Shown piece after piece: positions 14,821 through 23,900 of a DNA stretch of 35,266 nt (within the stretch, counting starts at the first letter, position 1; each line of letters begins with the position of its first letter). Under the pieces are notes generated by a model. That model saw nothing but the letters and a program-made list of their open reading frames with translations. It searched no databases and was not told where the DNA came from. The stretch comes from Lachnospiraceae bacterium (GTDB lineage Bacteria; Bacillota; Clostridia; Lachnospirales; Lachnospiraceae), in assembly GCA_024698885.1 (NCBI GenBank), contig JAILQQ010000004.1, forward strand, positions 1-35,266, read 5' to 3'. The position numbers were made by a program, and so were the translations under genes.

Positions 14821-15600
14821 TCATAATGAGCCGGCGATGATACCCATATACTGTCCCAATTTGCCACGCATCTTGGAAAGAGCCTTTGTGTGCAGCTGCG
14901 AGATGCGCGATTCGGAGACCTCCAGGATATGGCTGATCTCCTTCAGGGTAAGATCTTCATAATAATAAAGCTCAATAACCCTTCTCTCCTTCTCGGTCAG
15001 AAGCGAAAGCGCCTCACCGAGCATTTCCTTCAGTTCCTCCTTTTCAATGACCTCCTCCGGCAGTGCATATTTGGATGTCATGCCGTGATCATCGATGATA
15101 TTGACGTCCCCGCCGCCCTGCTCGATGAATTCATCTAACGATACCACATTAGTGACCTTCATCTGGGACTGCCAGCTGTCGTATTCTTCTCCGCTGATCC
15201 CGAGGTGCGCCGCGATCTCCTCTTCTGTTGCGGTCCGTCCGGTCTTAGCCTCGATATCCTTGATCGCCGCCGAGATATCACGCTGTTTTTTACGTACCGT
15301 ACGGGGGATCCAGTCCATTTTTCGAATCTGGTCTAAGATCGAGCCGCGAATCCGCAGACTCGCGTAGGTCTCAAACTTCACATCCTTTTCGGGATCGAAT
15401 TTATCGATGGCATCGATCAGGCCGAAAATGCCGTAGCTTACCAGATCCTCATATTCCACATTGTAGCCGAGATACATGGCAAGCCGGCCGGCCACCACCT
15501 TGACGAGAGGAGCATATTCCAGTATGATGTTTTCTCTTAACTGCTGTGAGGGATTCCTGGCATATTCGCTCCACAGCTTTTGTCTTGCGGAATCCTCCAT
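14821..15600 (-). CDS. sigD: Flagellar sigma factor SigD/FliA (sigma-28)
   Basis: The 259-residue sigma-70 family factor directs RNA polymerase to late flagellar, motility and chemotaxis promoters. Region 2 covers about 22-95 with EDLVSYGIFGLIDAIDKFDP and ASLRIRGSILDQIRKMDW, region 3 about 105-160, and region 4 about 195-250 with the HTH ALSLLTEKERRVIELYYYEDLT then LKEISHILEVSESRISQLH. The length is typical of FliA/SigD. A very strong SD (GGGAGGGGGG) precedes ATG 15600. It lies between the unknown small membrane gene and fapA, as in related clostridia. No FlgM anti-sigma gene is seen in this window. Confidence 0.96.
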   Translation of the reverse strand: MEDSARQKLWSEYARNPSQQLRENIILEYAPLVKVVAGRLAMYLGYNVEYEDLVSYGIFGLIDAIDKFDPEKDVKFETYASLRIRGSILDQIRKMDWIPRTVRKKQRDISAAIKDIEAKTGRTATEEEIAAHLGISGEEYDSWQSQMKVTNVVSLDEFIEQGGGDVNIIDDHGMTSKYALPEEVIEKEELKEMLGEALSLLTEKERRVIELYYYEDLTLKEISHILEVSESRISQLHTKALSKMRGKLGQYMGIIAGSL

Positions 15601-15655
15601 CCTGCTCCCCCCTCCCTGCTTCGTTTATACCCTTTTCAGGACATCGCATAATAAC

Positions 15656-15961
15656 TTACTGCTTCTCTACGACGCCCATGTCTTCATCTTCTTCTTCGAC
15701 TGTGTCGCTTTCTCCTTCTGATCCTTCCTCCGATTCCTTTTCGATGACTTCACCCTCGTCCAGGTTCGGTCCCTCCTCCGGAAGCGGAATAAACTTATTC
15801 CAGATCGCCTGCACGATCAGCCCGATAATAAGAAACACAACAAGTGAAATGAATAAAACTACCAACATTTCACTCAGCTCATACTCATATATATAAGTAA
15901 CTACACAAGCCACCAAAGCCCCCAACAGCATGATCGTCAGGGGAACCTTTCTCGTATCCAT
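15656..15961 (-). CDS. Small two-TM protein with acidic tail, unknown
   Basis: I do not recognise a family. The 101-residue product has TM1 at about 7-24 and TM2 at about 30-55 with a very short hairpin turn, then a tail of about 40 residues with many Glu and Asp and almost no basic residues (EEDEDMGVVEKQ end). Both termini probably face the cytoplasm. It lies between cheD (6 nt gap) and sigD (55 nt gap) in the same direction, so it is part of the chemotaxis transcript. A role connected to receptor arrays or SigD control is possible but unsupported by sequence. Confidence 0.7.
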   Translation of the reverse strand: MDTRKVPLTIMLLGALVACVVTYIYEYELSEMLVVLFISLVVFLIIGLIVQAIWNKFIPLPEEGPNLDEGEVIEKESEEGSEGESDTVEEEDEDMGVVEKQ

Positions 15962-15967
15962 AAAGAA

Positions 15968-16453
15968 TCAGATCGTTTTCTGGCCGCGGCCGACGGCTTT
16001 GATCAGAAACTCGCCCGTATCCGGATCAAACTCTACGGTACGTCCGTAGCTGTCACCCGTATCCTGTGCCAGAATAGGAATCTTCAAAAGGCTCAATACC
16101 TTTTTCACCGCTTCCACATTCCGATCGCCGACGGACATCGCGTCGTTCTTGCTGTTAAAAGCGAACATCTTGGCGCCGCCCGCGATCTTTGCCACCATCC
16201 GGGTGCGGCTGGCGCCGTTCTTCGCCATAATTTCCACAAGCTCTTTGACACCGGTATCGGCGAATTTAGCCTTTACTGAATTACTGGCAATCTGCGTGCT
16301 GTCAGGAAGCATGATATGCGCCAATCCGCCCACCTTGGTCTGCGGGTCACGGATCGCAATGCCTACGCACGAACCAAGCCCTAAGGTCGTGATCTTATCC
16401 GGCGCCTTACACAGCTTCAGATCTGCCATTCCAACCTTGATCATCGTTCCCAT
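15968..16453 (-). CDS. cheD: Chemoreceptor glutamine deamidase CheD
   Basis: The 161-residue CheD deamidates receptor glutamines and binds CheC, stimulating its CheY-P phosphatase activity. The catalytic Cys is C29 in LGLGSCVGI and the His is H46 in GGLAHIMLP. The downstream KIAGGAKMF and VGDRNVEAVKKVL segments fit the family. Two starts are possible, ATG 16453 or ATG 16444; neither has a strong SD, and translational coupling to cheC (8 nt upstream) is likely. Full-length and intact. Confidence 0.95.
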   Translation of the reverse strand: MGTMIKVGMADLKLCKAPDKITTLGLGSCVGIAIRDPQTKVGGLAHIMLPDSTQIASNSVKAKFADTGVKELVEIMAKNGASRTRMVAKIAGGAKMFAFNSKNDAMSVGDRNVEAVKKVLSLLKIPILAQDTGDSYGRTVEFDPDTGEFLIKAVGRGQKTI

Positions 16454-16461
16454 CTTCTCTG

Positions 16462-17100
16462 CTACATCCCCAATGAAGTAAGTATTTTCTCGTAAGCCTC
16501 TAACGTCGGAACGAGAATGAAATATCCGTTCAGCTCCAGATCATCGGAAAACTTGGTATCGATCAAAAGCATCTTGTCGCCCAGCTCCGCGAATTCGATC
16601 GCGGGAGCGGACATGATCGAGCCAAGCATATCCACGCAGATCTGCGGCGGCGTCGGTGAGATCACGAGATTCGTCAGCGACGAAAGGCTGTTCAGATATG
16701 CGCCGGCAATGATATTACCAAACTCAAGCAGCGCGGACTGCTGCATCTCGTTAAAGGAAGGATCATCTGGATCTTCCTCCTCCATCGGCGGCATCCCGAG
16801 CGCGCTCATGGCGATGGAAACTAACTTCTTCGCGGCCCGCAGTTCAAGCAGGAACATAATGCTTCCCTCGATATCGCCCTCGATCAGCAGCTCGATGCCG
16901 GCCATGACCTGCTCCGCGCCGCCCATGGCATCGCCTACCTCACTGAATTCAAGCAGCTCCGCCTTCGGCACCTTCATGTCGATCCGCATGTTCAATAGCT
17001 GTGACAAAGCAGTCGTCGCGTTGCCGGCTCCTATATTGCCCAACTCCTTCAATACGTCAAAAAAAGAATCATCTACATTGTTTAAATCAATACTTGCCAT
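16462..17100 (-). CDS. cheC: CheY-P phosphatase CheC
   Basis: The 212-residue CheC removes phosphate from CheY-P and partners with CheD in adaptation. Both active-site motifs are intact: E19/N22 in LKELGNIGAGNA and E126/N129 in LLEFGNIIAG. With FliY at the switch it provides the two phosphatases typical of Firmicutes chemotaxis. It follows cheW by 27 nt and precedes cheD by 8 nt. Confidence 0.95.
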   Translation of the reverse strand: MASIDLNNVDDSFFDVLKELGNIGAGNATTALSQLLNMRIDMKVPKAELLEFSEVGDAMGGAEQVMAGIELLIEGDIEGSIMFLLELRAAKKLVSIAMSALGMPPMEEEDPDDPSFNEMQQSALLEFGNIIAGAYLNSLSSLTNLVISPTPPQICVDMLGSIMSAPAIEFAELGDKMLLIDTKFSDDLELNGYFILVPTLEAYEKILTSLGM

Positions 17101-17127
17101 CAGTCTGTCCTCTTTTCAGGTAATATC

Positions 17128-17607
17128 TCAGGCGGTTTCCTTGTCGGAGATCACCGCCGAAAGGTCAAGAAGCGAGATCAGGCGGTTTTCAAACTTTCCG
17201 ATACCGCTGATATACGTGACCTGCGTTTTTGTCGAATTCTTATTGGCCGGTTCAAGGCTGTCCACCGGGAGAGTCACCACCTCCTTGACGGAATCCACGA
17301 TCACGCCCACCGGCGCGTTGTTTTCAATCTTGATAATGATGATCCTGCTCTCATCCGTCAGCTCGACATCCGGCAGGCCCGCCTTCTTGCGAAGGCTCAT
17401 GACCGGTACCACCTCACCGCGCAGATTGATAACACCCTCAAAATAATGCTGCACATTCGGCACCCGGCGGATCTTGGTCATGCGGATGATATTGTCTACA
17501 TATTTGATATCAATACCGTACTGCTCATCGCCGATATCGATGACGATAAACTGTATCGCCTCTACCGAAGCTGATTTGTCATTCAGAGCCAATGCTGTGC
17601 TATCCAT
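17128..17607 (-). CDS. cheW: Chemotaxis coupling protein CheW
   Basis: The 159-residue protein is a single CheW domain, two SH3-like beta barrels, that links chemoreceptors to CheA. Typical pieces are QFIVIDIGDEQYGIDIKYV near the start, RRVPNVQHYFEGVINLRGEVVPVMSLRKK in the middle and VDSVKEVVTLP later. It has a short N-terminal extension of about 17 residues. The gene lies 15 nt after cheA and 27 nt before cheC. No CheV or second CheW is present here. Confidence 0.95.
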   Translation of the reverse strand: MDSTALALNDKSASVEAIQFIVIDIGDEQYGIDIKYVDNIIRMTKIRRVPNVQHYFEGVINLRGEVVPVMSLRKKAGLPDVELTDESRIIIIKIENNAPVGVIVDSVKEVVTLPVDSLEPANKNSTKTQVTYISGIGKFENRLISLLDLSAVISDKETA

Positions 17608-17622
17608 ATCTTACAGACCTCC

Positions 17623-19791
17623 TTATATTAATACGTTCGCGTCAAGGATCAGTGCGACTTCACCGTCGCCTAAGATCGTCGCGCCCGAGATAATACGGCT
17701 TGAGCAGTTGATATACTTACCGAGAGATTTGATAACAACCTCCTGCTGTCCGATCAGGTCATCCACCACAAGACCGGCCAACTGATCGCCCTTCTTCACG
17801 ATAACCACGGTCAGGATGCTCTTCTCGGTCTCCTCCTCTTCAATATCTAAGATCGGGCGGAGTCTGACGATCGGGATCACGTTCTCACGCAGTGTGATCA
17901 CTTCCTTGGCTTCCACATATTTGATGTCATTTCTCGCAATGCTCTCGATCGTATCGATGGAGCCGAGCGCGATCGCGTATTTCTCGTCGCCGACCACTAC
18001 CATCAGAGCCTGTATGATCGCAAGGGTTAACGGCAGTCTCACCGAGAAGGTCGAGCCCTCGCCGAGCTTCGTCTTAACGGATACGTCACCGCCAAGCGCC
18101 TCGATCTTTGATTTTACGACGTCAAGGCCCACGCCTCTTCCGGATACATCGGTAACCACCTTCGCCGTTGAGAAGCTCGGCTGGAACAGAAGATCGATGA
18201 TCTCCTTCTCCGACATGACCTCTGTCTGTTCGGGCGTCAGCTGGCCTCTCTCGATCGCCTTGGCCTTCACCTTCTCCACGTCGATACCGTTACCGTCATC
18301 TCTGACATCGATATGAACGTTATTGCCCTCCTGATACGCATCGAGGAAGATCGACCCGGCTTCCGGCTTGCCTCTCTGTGCTCTGATCTCGGCGGACTCC
18401 AGTCCGTGGTCGGCAGAGTTACGGAGCAGATGCATTAACGGATCGCCGATCTCATCCACCACGGTCCGGTCAAGCTCTGTATCCTCACCGGACATATACA
18501 GGTTCATCTTCTTGTTCAGCTTCTTCGAAAGATCTCTGATCATCTTCGGGAAGCGGTTCACGACGGTCTCGATCGGGACCATTCGTACCTTCATGACGGA
18601 TTCATGCAGATTCGTCGTAACGTTTTCCAGATAACCGATCTGCTCGTTTAAGGCTGAGTTGTTCTTGCCGTCGCCGGTGGCTACGGATACGATACTGTTC
18701 TTTGCGATGATCAGCTCGCTGACCAGATTCATCAGAACATCCAGCTTCTCGATATCCACCCTGACGGTACGGTTCACCACAGGCTTGGCAGCCGCGGGCT
18801 TCTTCGCTCCCTGCTGGCCTGCTGCCGGTGCCGGCGTGGCCGGCGCAGCTTCCGTCTTGGCCGCGGGCTTTTGCTCCTCGGCCCCTGCTGTCTTTGCTGC
18901 CGCTTCCTTGTCGGCGGCTTCCTGCGCTTCCGCTTCTTCCTTTTCCGTCTCGTTCCCCTTTTCCAAGAAGGCGGAACCGTCCATCTTTTCACCGACAACG
19001 TGATCGATCTCCGAAACACTCATGATCGCGGCTTCTACTTTATCATAGCCGTCTTCTGTCGCGATGATGATGCTGAAATCAAAATCAAATTTTTCGTCCT
19101 CTATATCCTGGCTGGTAGGATTCTCCGCGATGATCTCGCCAAGCTCCTCCACGGCCTTGAATACGAGGAAGGCTCTGGCCGCCTTTAAGACGCAGGACTC
19201 CTGGATATATACGGTGCAGCCGTAGATATTCAGTCCCTTGTCGACCGCGTTCTTTAACTCGGTCTCCTCGTTATCCTTCAGCTTGATGCTTTCCCATTTC
19301 TTTTCCGCGGCAGGAACGCCTCCCGCTTCCCCGGCTTCCTCGGCCTTTGCCTCAGGTGCCGCCTCTTCGGAACCGGCAGCTTCTTCCTTGGGCGCTGCCT
19401 TGCCAAGCCCCTCATCTAAGATCGTCTGGAGCTCCTTGATGATCGCGGCATTGTCATTCGTTCCTTCATCGGAAGTCGCCTGGATCGTATCCTTGTACTC
19501 TTCCAGCGCGTCCAACGCCTGGAACAGTACGTCGATCAGTCTGGAGGTCACCTTCATCTTGCCGTTTCGGATCTCTGTGAAGACATTCTCCATATCATGG
19601 GTTACGTTCTGCATTCTCTTGTAGCCCATGGTACCGGCCATACCCTTTAAGGAATGGGCCGCCCGGAAGATCTCGTTGATCGTATCCTCATTCTCCGGCT
19701 CATTCTCGAGGATCATCAGCTGATCGCTCAGATTCTGTAAATGTTCGGTTGTTTCGTCGAGAAAGATTTCCAAATACTGGTTAACATCCAT
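17623..19791 (-). CDS. cheA: Chemotaxis histidine kinase CheA
   Basis: The 722-residue CheA has the full domain set: P1/HPt with phospho-accepting H46 in AAHSLKGMAGTMGY, a CheY/CheB-binding P2 region (about 170-275), a long Ala/Glu/Lys-rich linker (about 280-340), the P3 dimerisation helices (about 345-405), the ATPase P4 with LLRNSADHGLES and DVRDDGNGID and the GRGVGLDVV glycine box, and a CheW-like P5 at the C-terminus. I start it at ATG 19791 (MDVNQYLEIF), which follows the cheB stop by one base; upstream frame lies inside cheB. It phosphorylates the CheY at 29521-29883 and CheB next door. Confidence 0.96.
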   Translation of the reverse strand: MDVNQYLEIFLDETTEHLQNLSDQLMILENEPENEDTINEIFRAAHSLKGMAGTMGYKRMQNVTHDMENVFTEIRNGKMKVTSRLIDVLFQALDALEEYKDTIQATSDEGTNDNAAIIKELQTILDEGLGKAAPKEEAAGSEEAAPEAKAEEAGEAGGVPAAEKKWESIKLKDNEETELKNAVDKGLNIYGCTVYIQESCVLKAARAFLVFKAVEELGEIIAENPTSQDIEDEKFDFDFSIIIATEDGYDKVEAAIMSVSEIDHVVGEKMDGSAFLEKGNETEKEEAEAQEAADKEAAAKTAGAEEQKPAAKTEAAPATPAPAAGQQGAKKPAAAKPVVNRTVRVDIEKLDVLMNLVSELIIAKNSIVSVATGDGKNNSALNEQIGYLENVTTNLHESVMKVRMVPIETVVNRFPKMIRDLSKKLNKKMNLYMSGEDTELDRTVVDEIGDPLMHLLRNSADHGLESAEIRAQRGKPEAGSIFLDAYQEGNNVHIDVRDDGNGIDVEKVKAKAIERGQLTPEQTEVMSEKEIIDLLFQPSFSTAKVVTDVSGRGVGLDVVKSKIEALGGDVSVKTKLGEGSTFSVRLPLTLAIIQALMVVVGDEKYAIALGSIDTIESIARNDIKYVEAKEVITLRENVIPIVRLRPILDIEEEETEKSILTVVIVKKGDQLAGLVVDDLIGQQEVVIKSLGKYINCSSRIISGATILGDGEVALILDANVLI

Positions 19792-19792
19792 A

Positions 19793-20989
19793 CTAGTAAA
19801 CCCCCACGTTCTTAATAATATGATTTGCAATTTCTTCCAGAGGAACGACCTCGTTGACCGCACCGCTTAAAGCAATCGCCTTCGGCATGCCGTATACCGT
19901 GCTTGACTCCTCATCCTGTGCTATCACGCGTACATTCTTCTTTTTCTTGAGGTTCAGGATGCCGGCGGTTCCGTCACTTCCCATGCCGGTCATCACCACG
20001 CAGACAATCTCATCGAATTTAGAGTTGGCCAGTGATTCGTACATATAGTTGGCGCATGGCTTCACGCCTTCTCTGGTCGGTTCGTCGGAATACCGGATCA
20101 CGTAATGGTCGCCGCTCTTATAATCGGCGTTCATATGCAGCCCGCCCTGCGCAACGTAAACATGTCCCGGCCGGATCGTCTCGCCGTCCACCGCCTCCGT
20201 CACCGGGATCTCACCTAAGGTCGCCAGCCTGTCCGCTAAGGACTTCGTAAAGCCCTTCGGCATGTGCTGTACCAGTAAGACCGGCGCGTTGAGATTCTTC
20301 GGCAGCTTCGGGATTACCGACTGGAGCGCTCTCGGACCTCCGGTCGAGCTGGCGATCGCCACCAGCTTCCTGCCGCTTCTCGGCGGGAGCTCATGTACCA
20401 GCTTATCGATATCCTGCGTTTTGCCGGTCCTTGCCCCGGTAAAGCTTGAAAGAGCCTTCTGCGCTTCCGACGCAGCGGAAACCGCGACCGACGTGTTGTC
20501 GAGGATCCTTGACGTTCTGAAATCCTGCCTTGCAGGAGGATTGGCGCTCCGATAGGAGCGGCCGGCCGCCATCATATGTGTCGGACTTGCTGACGTCACC
20601 GCGTACAGAGACTCCAGAAATTCCGTCTTGAAGATCTCGTTCCTGGCATTTGCCACGTTTTCCGGCTTGCGGACGAAATCCACGGCGCCGAGATCCAGCG
20701 CTTCAATGGTTTCCTTCGCGCCCTCGCCGGTAGTGGTACTGGCCATCAGGACATTCGCGTAAACTCTGTTCTTTATCATCTCCCGCAGCATTTCCAGCCC
20801 GGTCATGCGCGGCATATAGACGTCAAGCACCACAGCGTCGTACTTATGGCCGGAAAGCAGCTGAAAGCCTTCCATGCCGTCCTTTGCCGTATCCACGACC
20901 TCGAATCGATTGTCGCAGTTAATTATATCACACAACACCCTTCTCATGAGTGCAGAGTCATCTACCACTAATATTTTTTTCTTCGCCAT
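19793..20989 (-). CDS. cheB: Chemotaxis response regulator and methylesterase/deamidase CheB
   Basis: The 398-residue CheB consists of a receiver (D10/D11, phospho-acceptor D56 in VLDVYMP, K108) and a C-terminal methylesterase with catalytic S214 in IASSTGG, H241 in VQHMPKGF and D338 in GMGSDGTAG. It demethylates receptors during adaptation. The linker between the domains (about 130-205) is longer and more Ser/Ala-rich than usual. I start it at ATG 20989 (MAKKKILVVDD), four nt after the PilZ gene stop. A CheR methyltransferase is not in this window. Confidence 0.96.
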   Translation of the reverse strand: MAKKKILVVDDSALMRRVLCDIINCDNRFEVVDTAKDGMEGFQLLSGHKYDAVVLDVYMPRMTGLEMLREMIKNRVYANVLMASTTTGEGAKETIEALDLGAVDFVRKPENVANARNEIFKTEFLESLYAVTSASPTHMMAAGRSYRSANPPARQDFRTSRILDNTSVAVSAASEAQKALSSFTGARTGKTQDIDKLVHELPPRSGRKLVAIASSTGGPRALQSVIPKLPKNLNAPVLLVQHMPKGFTKSLADRLATLGEIPVTEAVDGETIRPGHVYVAQGGLHMNADYKSGDHYVIRYSDEPTREGVKPCANYMYESLANSKFDEIVCVVMTGMGSDGTAGILNLKKKKNVRVIAQDEESSTVYGMPKAIALSGAVNEVVPLEEIANHIIKNVGVY

Positions 20990-20993
20990 TGAT

Positions 20994-21707
20994 CTAGCCC
21001 TTTTCTTTTCGTCTGATTTTTCTTTCTTCCTCAAAGATATAGCGGATGATGCTCTCGCGGTCATCCTTCATGATATGCACAAACTGCAGACGGTGCTCAA
21101 AGGCCCCGGGATTGGTCTTAATCTCCTGGGAAAAAAGCACCCGTCCGTGCAGCGTATATTCGTTCAGCTTTCCGCTGACGAAAAGGGTAAATTTAAAGAG
21201 TACCTCCGAACCCTTCGGATACTGGGTTCTGGAGATGAACCGGGCTCCGCCGCCCGAGATATCCACCATGATACCGTTGTCAAAGGTGATATCCGTATCG
21301 ATCAGCTCGACCTTTTCCAGGTTCGGATCATCGGCATCATCCGCGATCTTGCTGGCCTTCATGTCAAGGACGCAGTTCAGCCGGTAATACTCCCGCCGCT
21401 GATATTTCGAAAGGTCTGTGGTCAGCTCCATGAGCAGAGAGTAAACATTATCGGCCTTCATCCGGTCGACGACCCGCGCCAGACACTGGTAAAGCCCGCT
21501 CTTTGTATAAAAGCAGATATTGAACTCCTTGTCGATGGGCAAAAGGATCATTTTTCCATGATCAAGCGGCATGGCGATCTTCAGCTCATCCTCCGAGATG
21601 ATATCATAGACCACGCTGCGAAACTGCCTTTTATCGGACTCTCTGCCGGGTCTTACCACGGTTTCGATATCTAATTTGTCCCCTACCTTCACATACTTTG
21701 ATAACAT
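20994..21707 (-). CDS. YcgR-like PilZ-domain protein (c-di-GMP flagellar brake)
   Basis: The 237-residue protein has an N-terminal YcgR/YpfA-type domain (about 1-100) and a C-terminal PilZ domain (about 105-225). The two c-di-GMP-binding signatures are present: R-x-x-x-R in QRREYYRL (about 103-110) and D-x-S-x-x-G in VDISGGGARF (about 153-162). On binding c-di-GMP such proteins interact with the stator or switch and slow the motor. It starts at 21707 with GGGGGAGC just upstream. The 97-nt spacer after flhG holds no convincing gene, only a possible 10-codon frame. The basic C-terminus (RKIRRKEKG) is notable. Confidence 0.92.
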   Translation of the reverse strand: MLSKYVKVGDKLDIETVVRPGRESDKRQFRSVVYDIISEDELKIAMPLDHGKMILLPIDKEFNICFYTKSGLYQCLARVVDRMKADNVYSLLMELTTDLSKYQRREYYRLNCVLDMKASKIADDADDPNLEKVELIDTDITFDNGIMVDISGGGARFISRTQYPKGSEVLFKFTLFVSGKLNEYTLHGRVLFSQEIKTNPGAFEHRLQFVHIMKDDRESIIRYIFEEERKIRRKEKG

Positions 21708-21804
21708 TGCTCCCCCTTTTTCCCCTCTTTTCGGAACCGGTCAAGAATTAACTTTCATTTTGACTTGTCTTCGCACTCATCTGCTTCACCAGAAAATCCT
21801 GACC

Positions 21805-22686
21805 TTAAGAAAACTTCTTCCCCCTGACCATGTTGGCAAAAAAACCGGCCATTCCATGCTTATGGTACGCTGCCGCCGGCGTACTGCCGGTCAGCGTGGC
21901 CGCAAGCGTCTCAAACGCCAGTGACGACCTGGCTCTGGGATTCTCGATGGAGATCGGCGTCTGCTGCATGATCGCCTTCATGAGCTGCGGATCATCCGGC
22001 ACGAACCCCAGATACTGGATCGGGATCTTCAGATAACGGCTCACCACCGCGTTCAGCTTCCCGAAAAGCTGCCTTCCTTCCTCCTCGCTCATCACCTTGT
22101 TGGCGATCACCTTGATCAGCGTCATCTCCCGGCTGTAGCGGGGATGACGGTTCAGTGCCTTCAAAAGCGAATAGGAATCCGTTAAGGAGGTGGGCTCCGG
22201 CGTCATGACAAGCAGCACCTCGCCGCTGGCCACCAGAAATTCAAGCACCGAATCGGAGATACCGGCACCGGTATCAATAATAATAACATCCGCTATAGAA
22301 TCTAACTCCGCCAGATTCTGTATCAGATAATTGATATAGTCCCGATTCAGATTGGAAAGTCCCGCTATGCCCGATCCGCCGGAAATAAAGCCGATATCCA
22401 TGGGCCCCATCGTGATGATCTCCCGGATGTTCTTCCCCTGATAGATCAGATCCGACAGATTATGCTTCGGCACGGCCCCGAACATCACCTCGATATTGGC
22501 CAGACCGAAATCCGCGTCAAAAATGATGACCCGCTTCCCCAGTCTTTTCATCTGTACGGCCAGGTTGATCGACACATTGGACTTCCCGACACCCCCCTTG
22601 CCGCTGGTAACCGTGATCACCCGCGCAACCGGCCGGGGCTGTTCGCCCCTTTTTATAATGTTTCTCAACTGTTGTGCCTGATCCAT
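21805..22686 (-). CDS. flhG: MinD-like ATPase FlhG (YlxH/FleN)
   Basis: The 293-residue ParA/MinD-type ATPase controls flagellar number and placement with FlhF. The deviant Walker A motif GKGGVGKS lies at 29-36, the N-terminal region (1-20) is short and includes Gln residues that in family members activate FlhF GTPase, and IIIDTGAGI matches Walker B. The tail after about 265 is basic and probably binds membrane or ribosomes. ATG 22686 begins one base after the flhF stop; its SD AGGAGG lies within the flhF C-terminal codons. Confidence 0.94.
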   Translation of the reverse strand: MDQAQQLRNIIKRGEQPRPVARVITVTSGKGGVGKSNVSINLAVQMKRLGKRVIIFDADFGLANIEVMFGAVPKHNLSDLIYQGKNIREIITMGPMDIGFISGGSGIAGLSNLNRDYINYLIQNLAELDSIADVIIIDTGAGISDSVLEFLVASGEVLLVMTPEPTSLTDSYSLLKALNRHPRYSREMTLIKVIANKVMSEEEGRQLFGKLNAVVSRYLKIPIQYLGFVPDDPQLMKAIMQQTPISIENPRARSSLAFETLAATLTGSTPAAAYHKHGMAGFFANMVRGKKFS

Positions 22687-22687
22687 A

Positions 22688-23890
22688 TCATCTGCCTCCT
22701 AACAGTTGCTTGACCGTTGTTTGCGGTGAAAACGGCTCTATGTCATCTGGAACGTTCTGTCCCACCGTCACATAGGACATATCCGCGCCCGTATGTTTTC
22801 TGATATTGAATAAATTGCCATAGGACAGTGTTTCATCAAGCTTGGTGAAGATCAGCTTGTAATCCGTAAATTCCCCGTAGGCATCCGTTATGTTCTTCAG
22901 ATCCCTGTATTTCGTGGTGGCGGACAGGACCAGATAGATATCCTTCTCCATATCCTCCTCCACGCAGGAGATAAACTGGCTGACGCTCTTCTTTAACTCC
23001 TCGTTGTGATGGGAATGCCCGGCCGTATCCACAAGGATATAATCGTATTTTTTAAAATCCCGGATAGCCGATTCCATCTCCTCGGCGGTATAGACCACCT
23101 GAAAGGGAACCTGTAAGATCCCGGCGTAGGTACGCAGCTGTTCGGCGGCCCCGACCCGGTAGGTATCCGAGGTCACAAGAGCGATCTTCTTTTTGTCGTT
23201 CACAGTCAGGATCGATGCGATCTTGGCGATCGTCGTCGTCTTTCCGACGCCCGTAGGGCCGATGAAAAAGATGATCTTGACGCCCTCTGTGGCCGGAATG
23301 ATGGTCTTTGGCTGCCCGAACTGCAGGATCATCTTCTGGTATACATTCGCCAGGATAAAATCGATGGAAGAGGAATCATCGGAAACCTTCCCCACCTCAT
23401 CGATGATCTCCTTCGCATATTCCTCCGTGATCTCATTATCCACGAGCGTCCGGTAGATCAGCTCAAGGACCGGACTCTTCTCCTCCTCGGGCGTACCCTT
23501 TGCTTCCTCTCTGGAAAGCTGCTTTTCGATAAAGGACTGCAGATTATCGAGCTTTTCCTCCAAAAGGCTGTCTTTGCCGGGCTTTGGCACAGAAGCCGGT
23601 TTTACGGTTTCCGTCTTTTCCGGAGGATTTTCCGGCTCGGGTATGATATTCGGGTTGTATACAGGCTTCTGCACCGGCCTGGGCGTAATGGGGCGGGGCC
23701 TTAAGACCGGCTTCTCCTGCTCTTCCTCCAGGGCGACCGTGACCTCTACCAGAGACTTTTTAAAAATACTTAAAAAGCCCTTTTTTCTGGCGTTTCGCAC
23801 GTTCATGATCACGACGCCGTTCCCTAACTCCTTCTTGGCGGCGGAAACGGCTTCTTCCTCGGTTTTTCCCTGGAACTTCTTGATTATCAT
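22688..23890 (-). CDS. flhF: Flagellar SRP-type GTPase FlhF
   Basis: The 400-residue protein has a basic N-terminal domain (1-50), a proline-rich disordered linker (about 60-105), and an SRP-GTPase NG domain. The P-loop GPTGVGKTT is at 211-219; DTAGHSHH (G3) and TKLDE (G4) follow. It defines where flagella form and partners with FlhG, encoded directly downstream. It follows flhA by 10 nt. No residue of the GTPase motifs is missing. Confidence 0.95.
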   Translation of the reverse strand: MIIKKFQGKTEEEAVSAAKKELGNGVVIMNVRNARKKGFLSIFKKSLVEVTVALEEEQEKPVLRPRPITPRPVQKPVYNPNIIPEPENPPEKTETVKPASVPKPGKDSLLEEKLDNLQSFIEKQLSREEAKGTPEEEKSPVLELIYRTLVDNEITEEYAKEIIDEVGKVSDDSSSIDFILANVYQKMILQFGQPKTIIPATEGVKIIFFIGPTGVGKTTTIAKIASILTVNDKKKIALVTSDTYRVGAAEQLRTYAGILQVPFQVVYTAEEMESAIRDFKKYDYILVDTAGHSHHNEELKKSVSQFISCVEEDMEKDIYLVLSATTKYRDLKNITDAYGEFTDYKLIFTKLDETLSYGNLFNIRKHTGADMSYVTVGQNVPDDIEPFSPQTTVKQLLGGR

Positions 23891-23900
23891 AGTGTTTTCT

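Noticed and set aside
21708..21804. Ten-codon frame between flhG and the PilZ gene
   Set aside because: Too short and without a clear SD; likely chance in a spacer.
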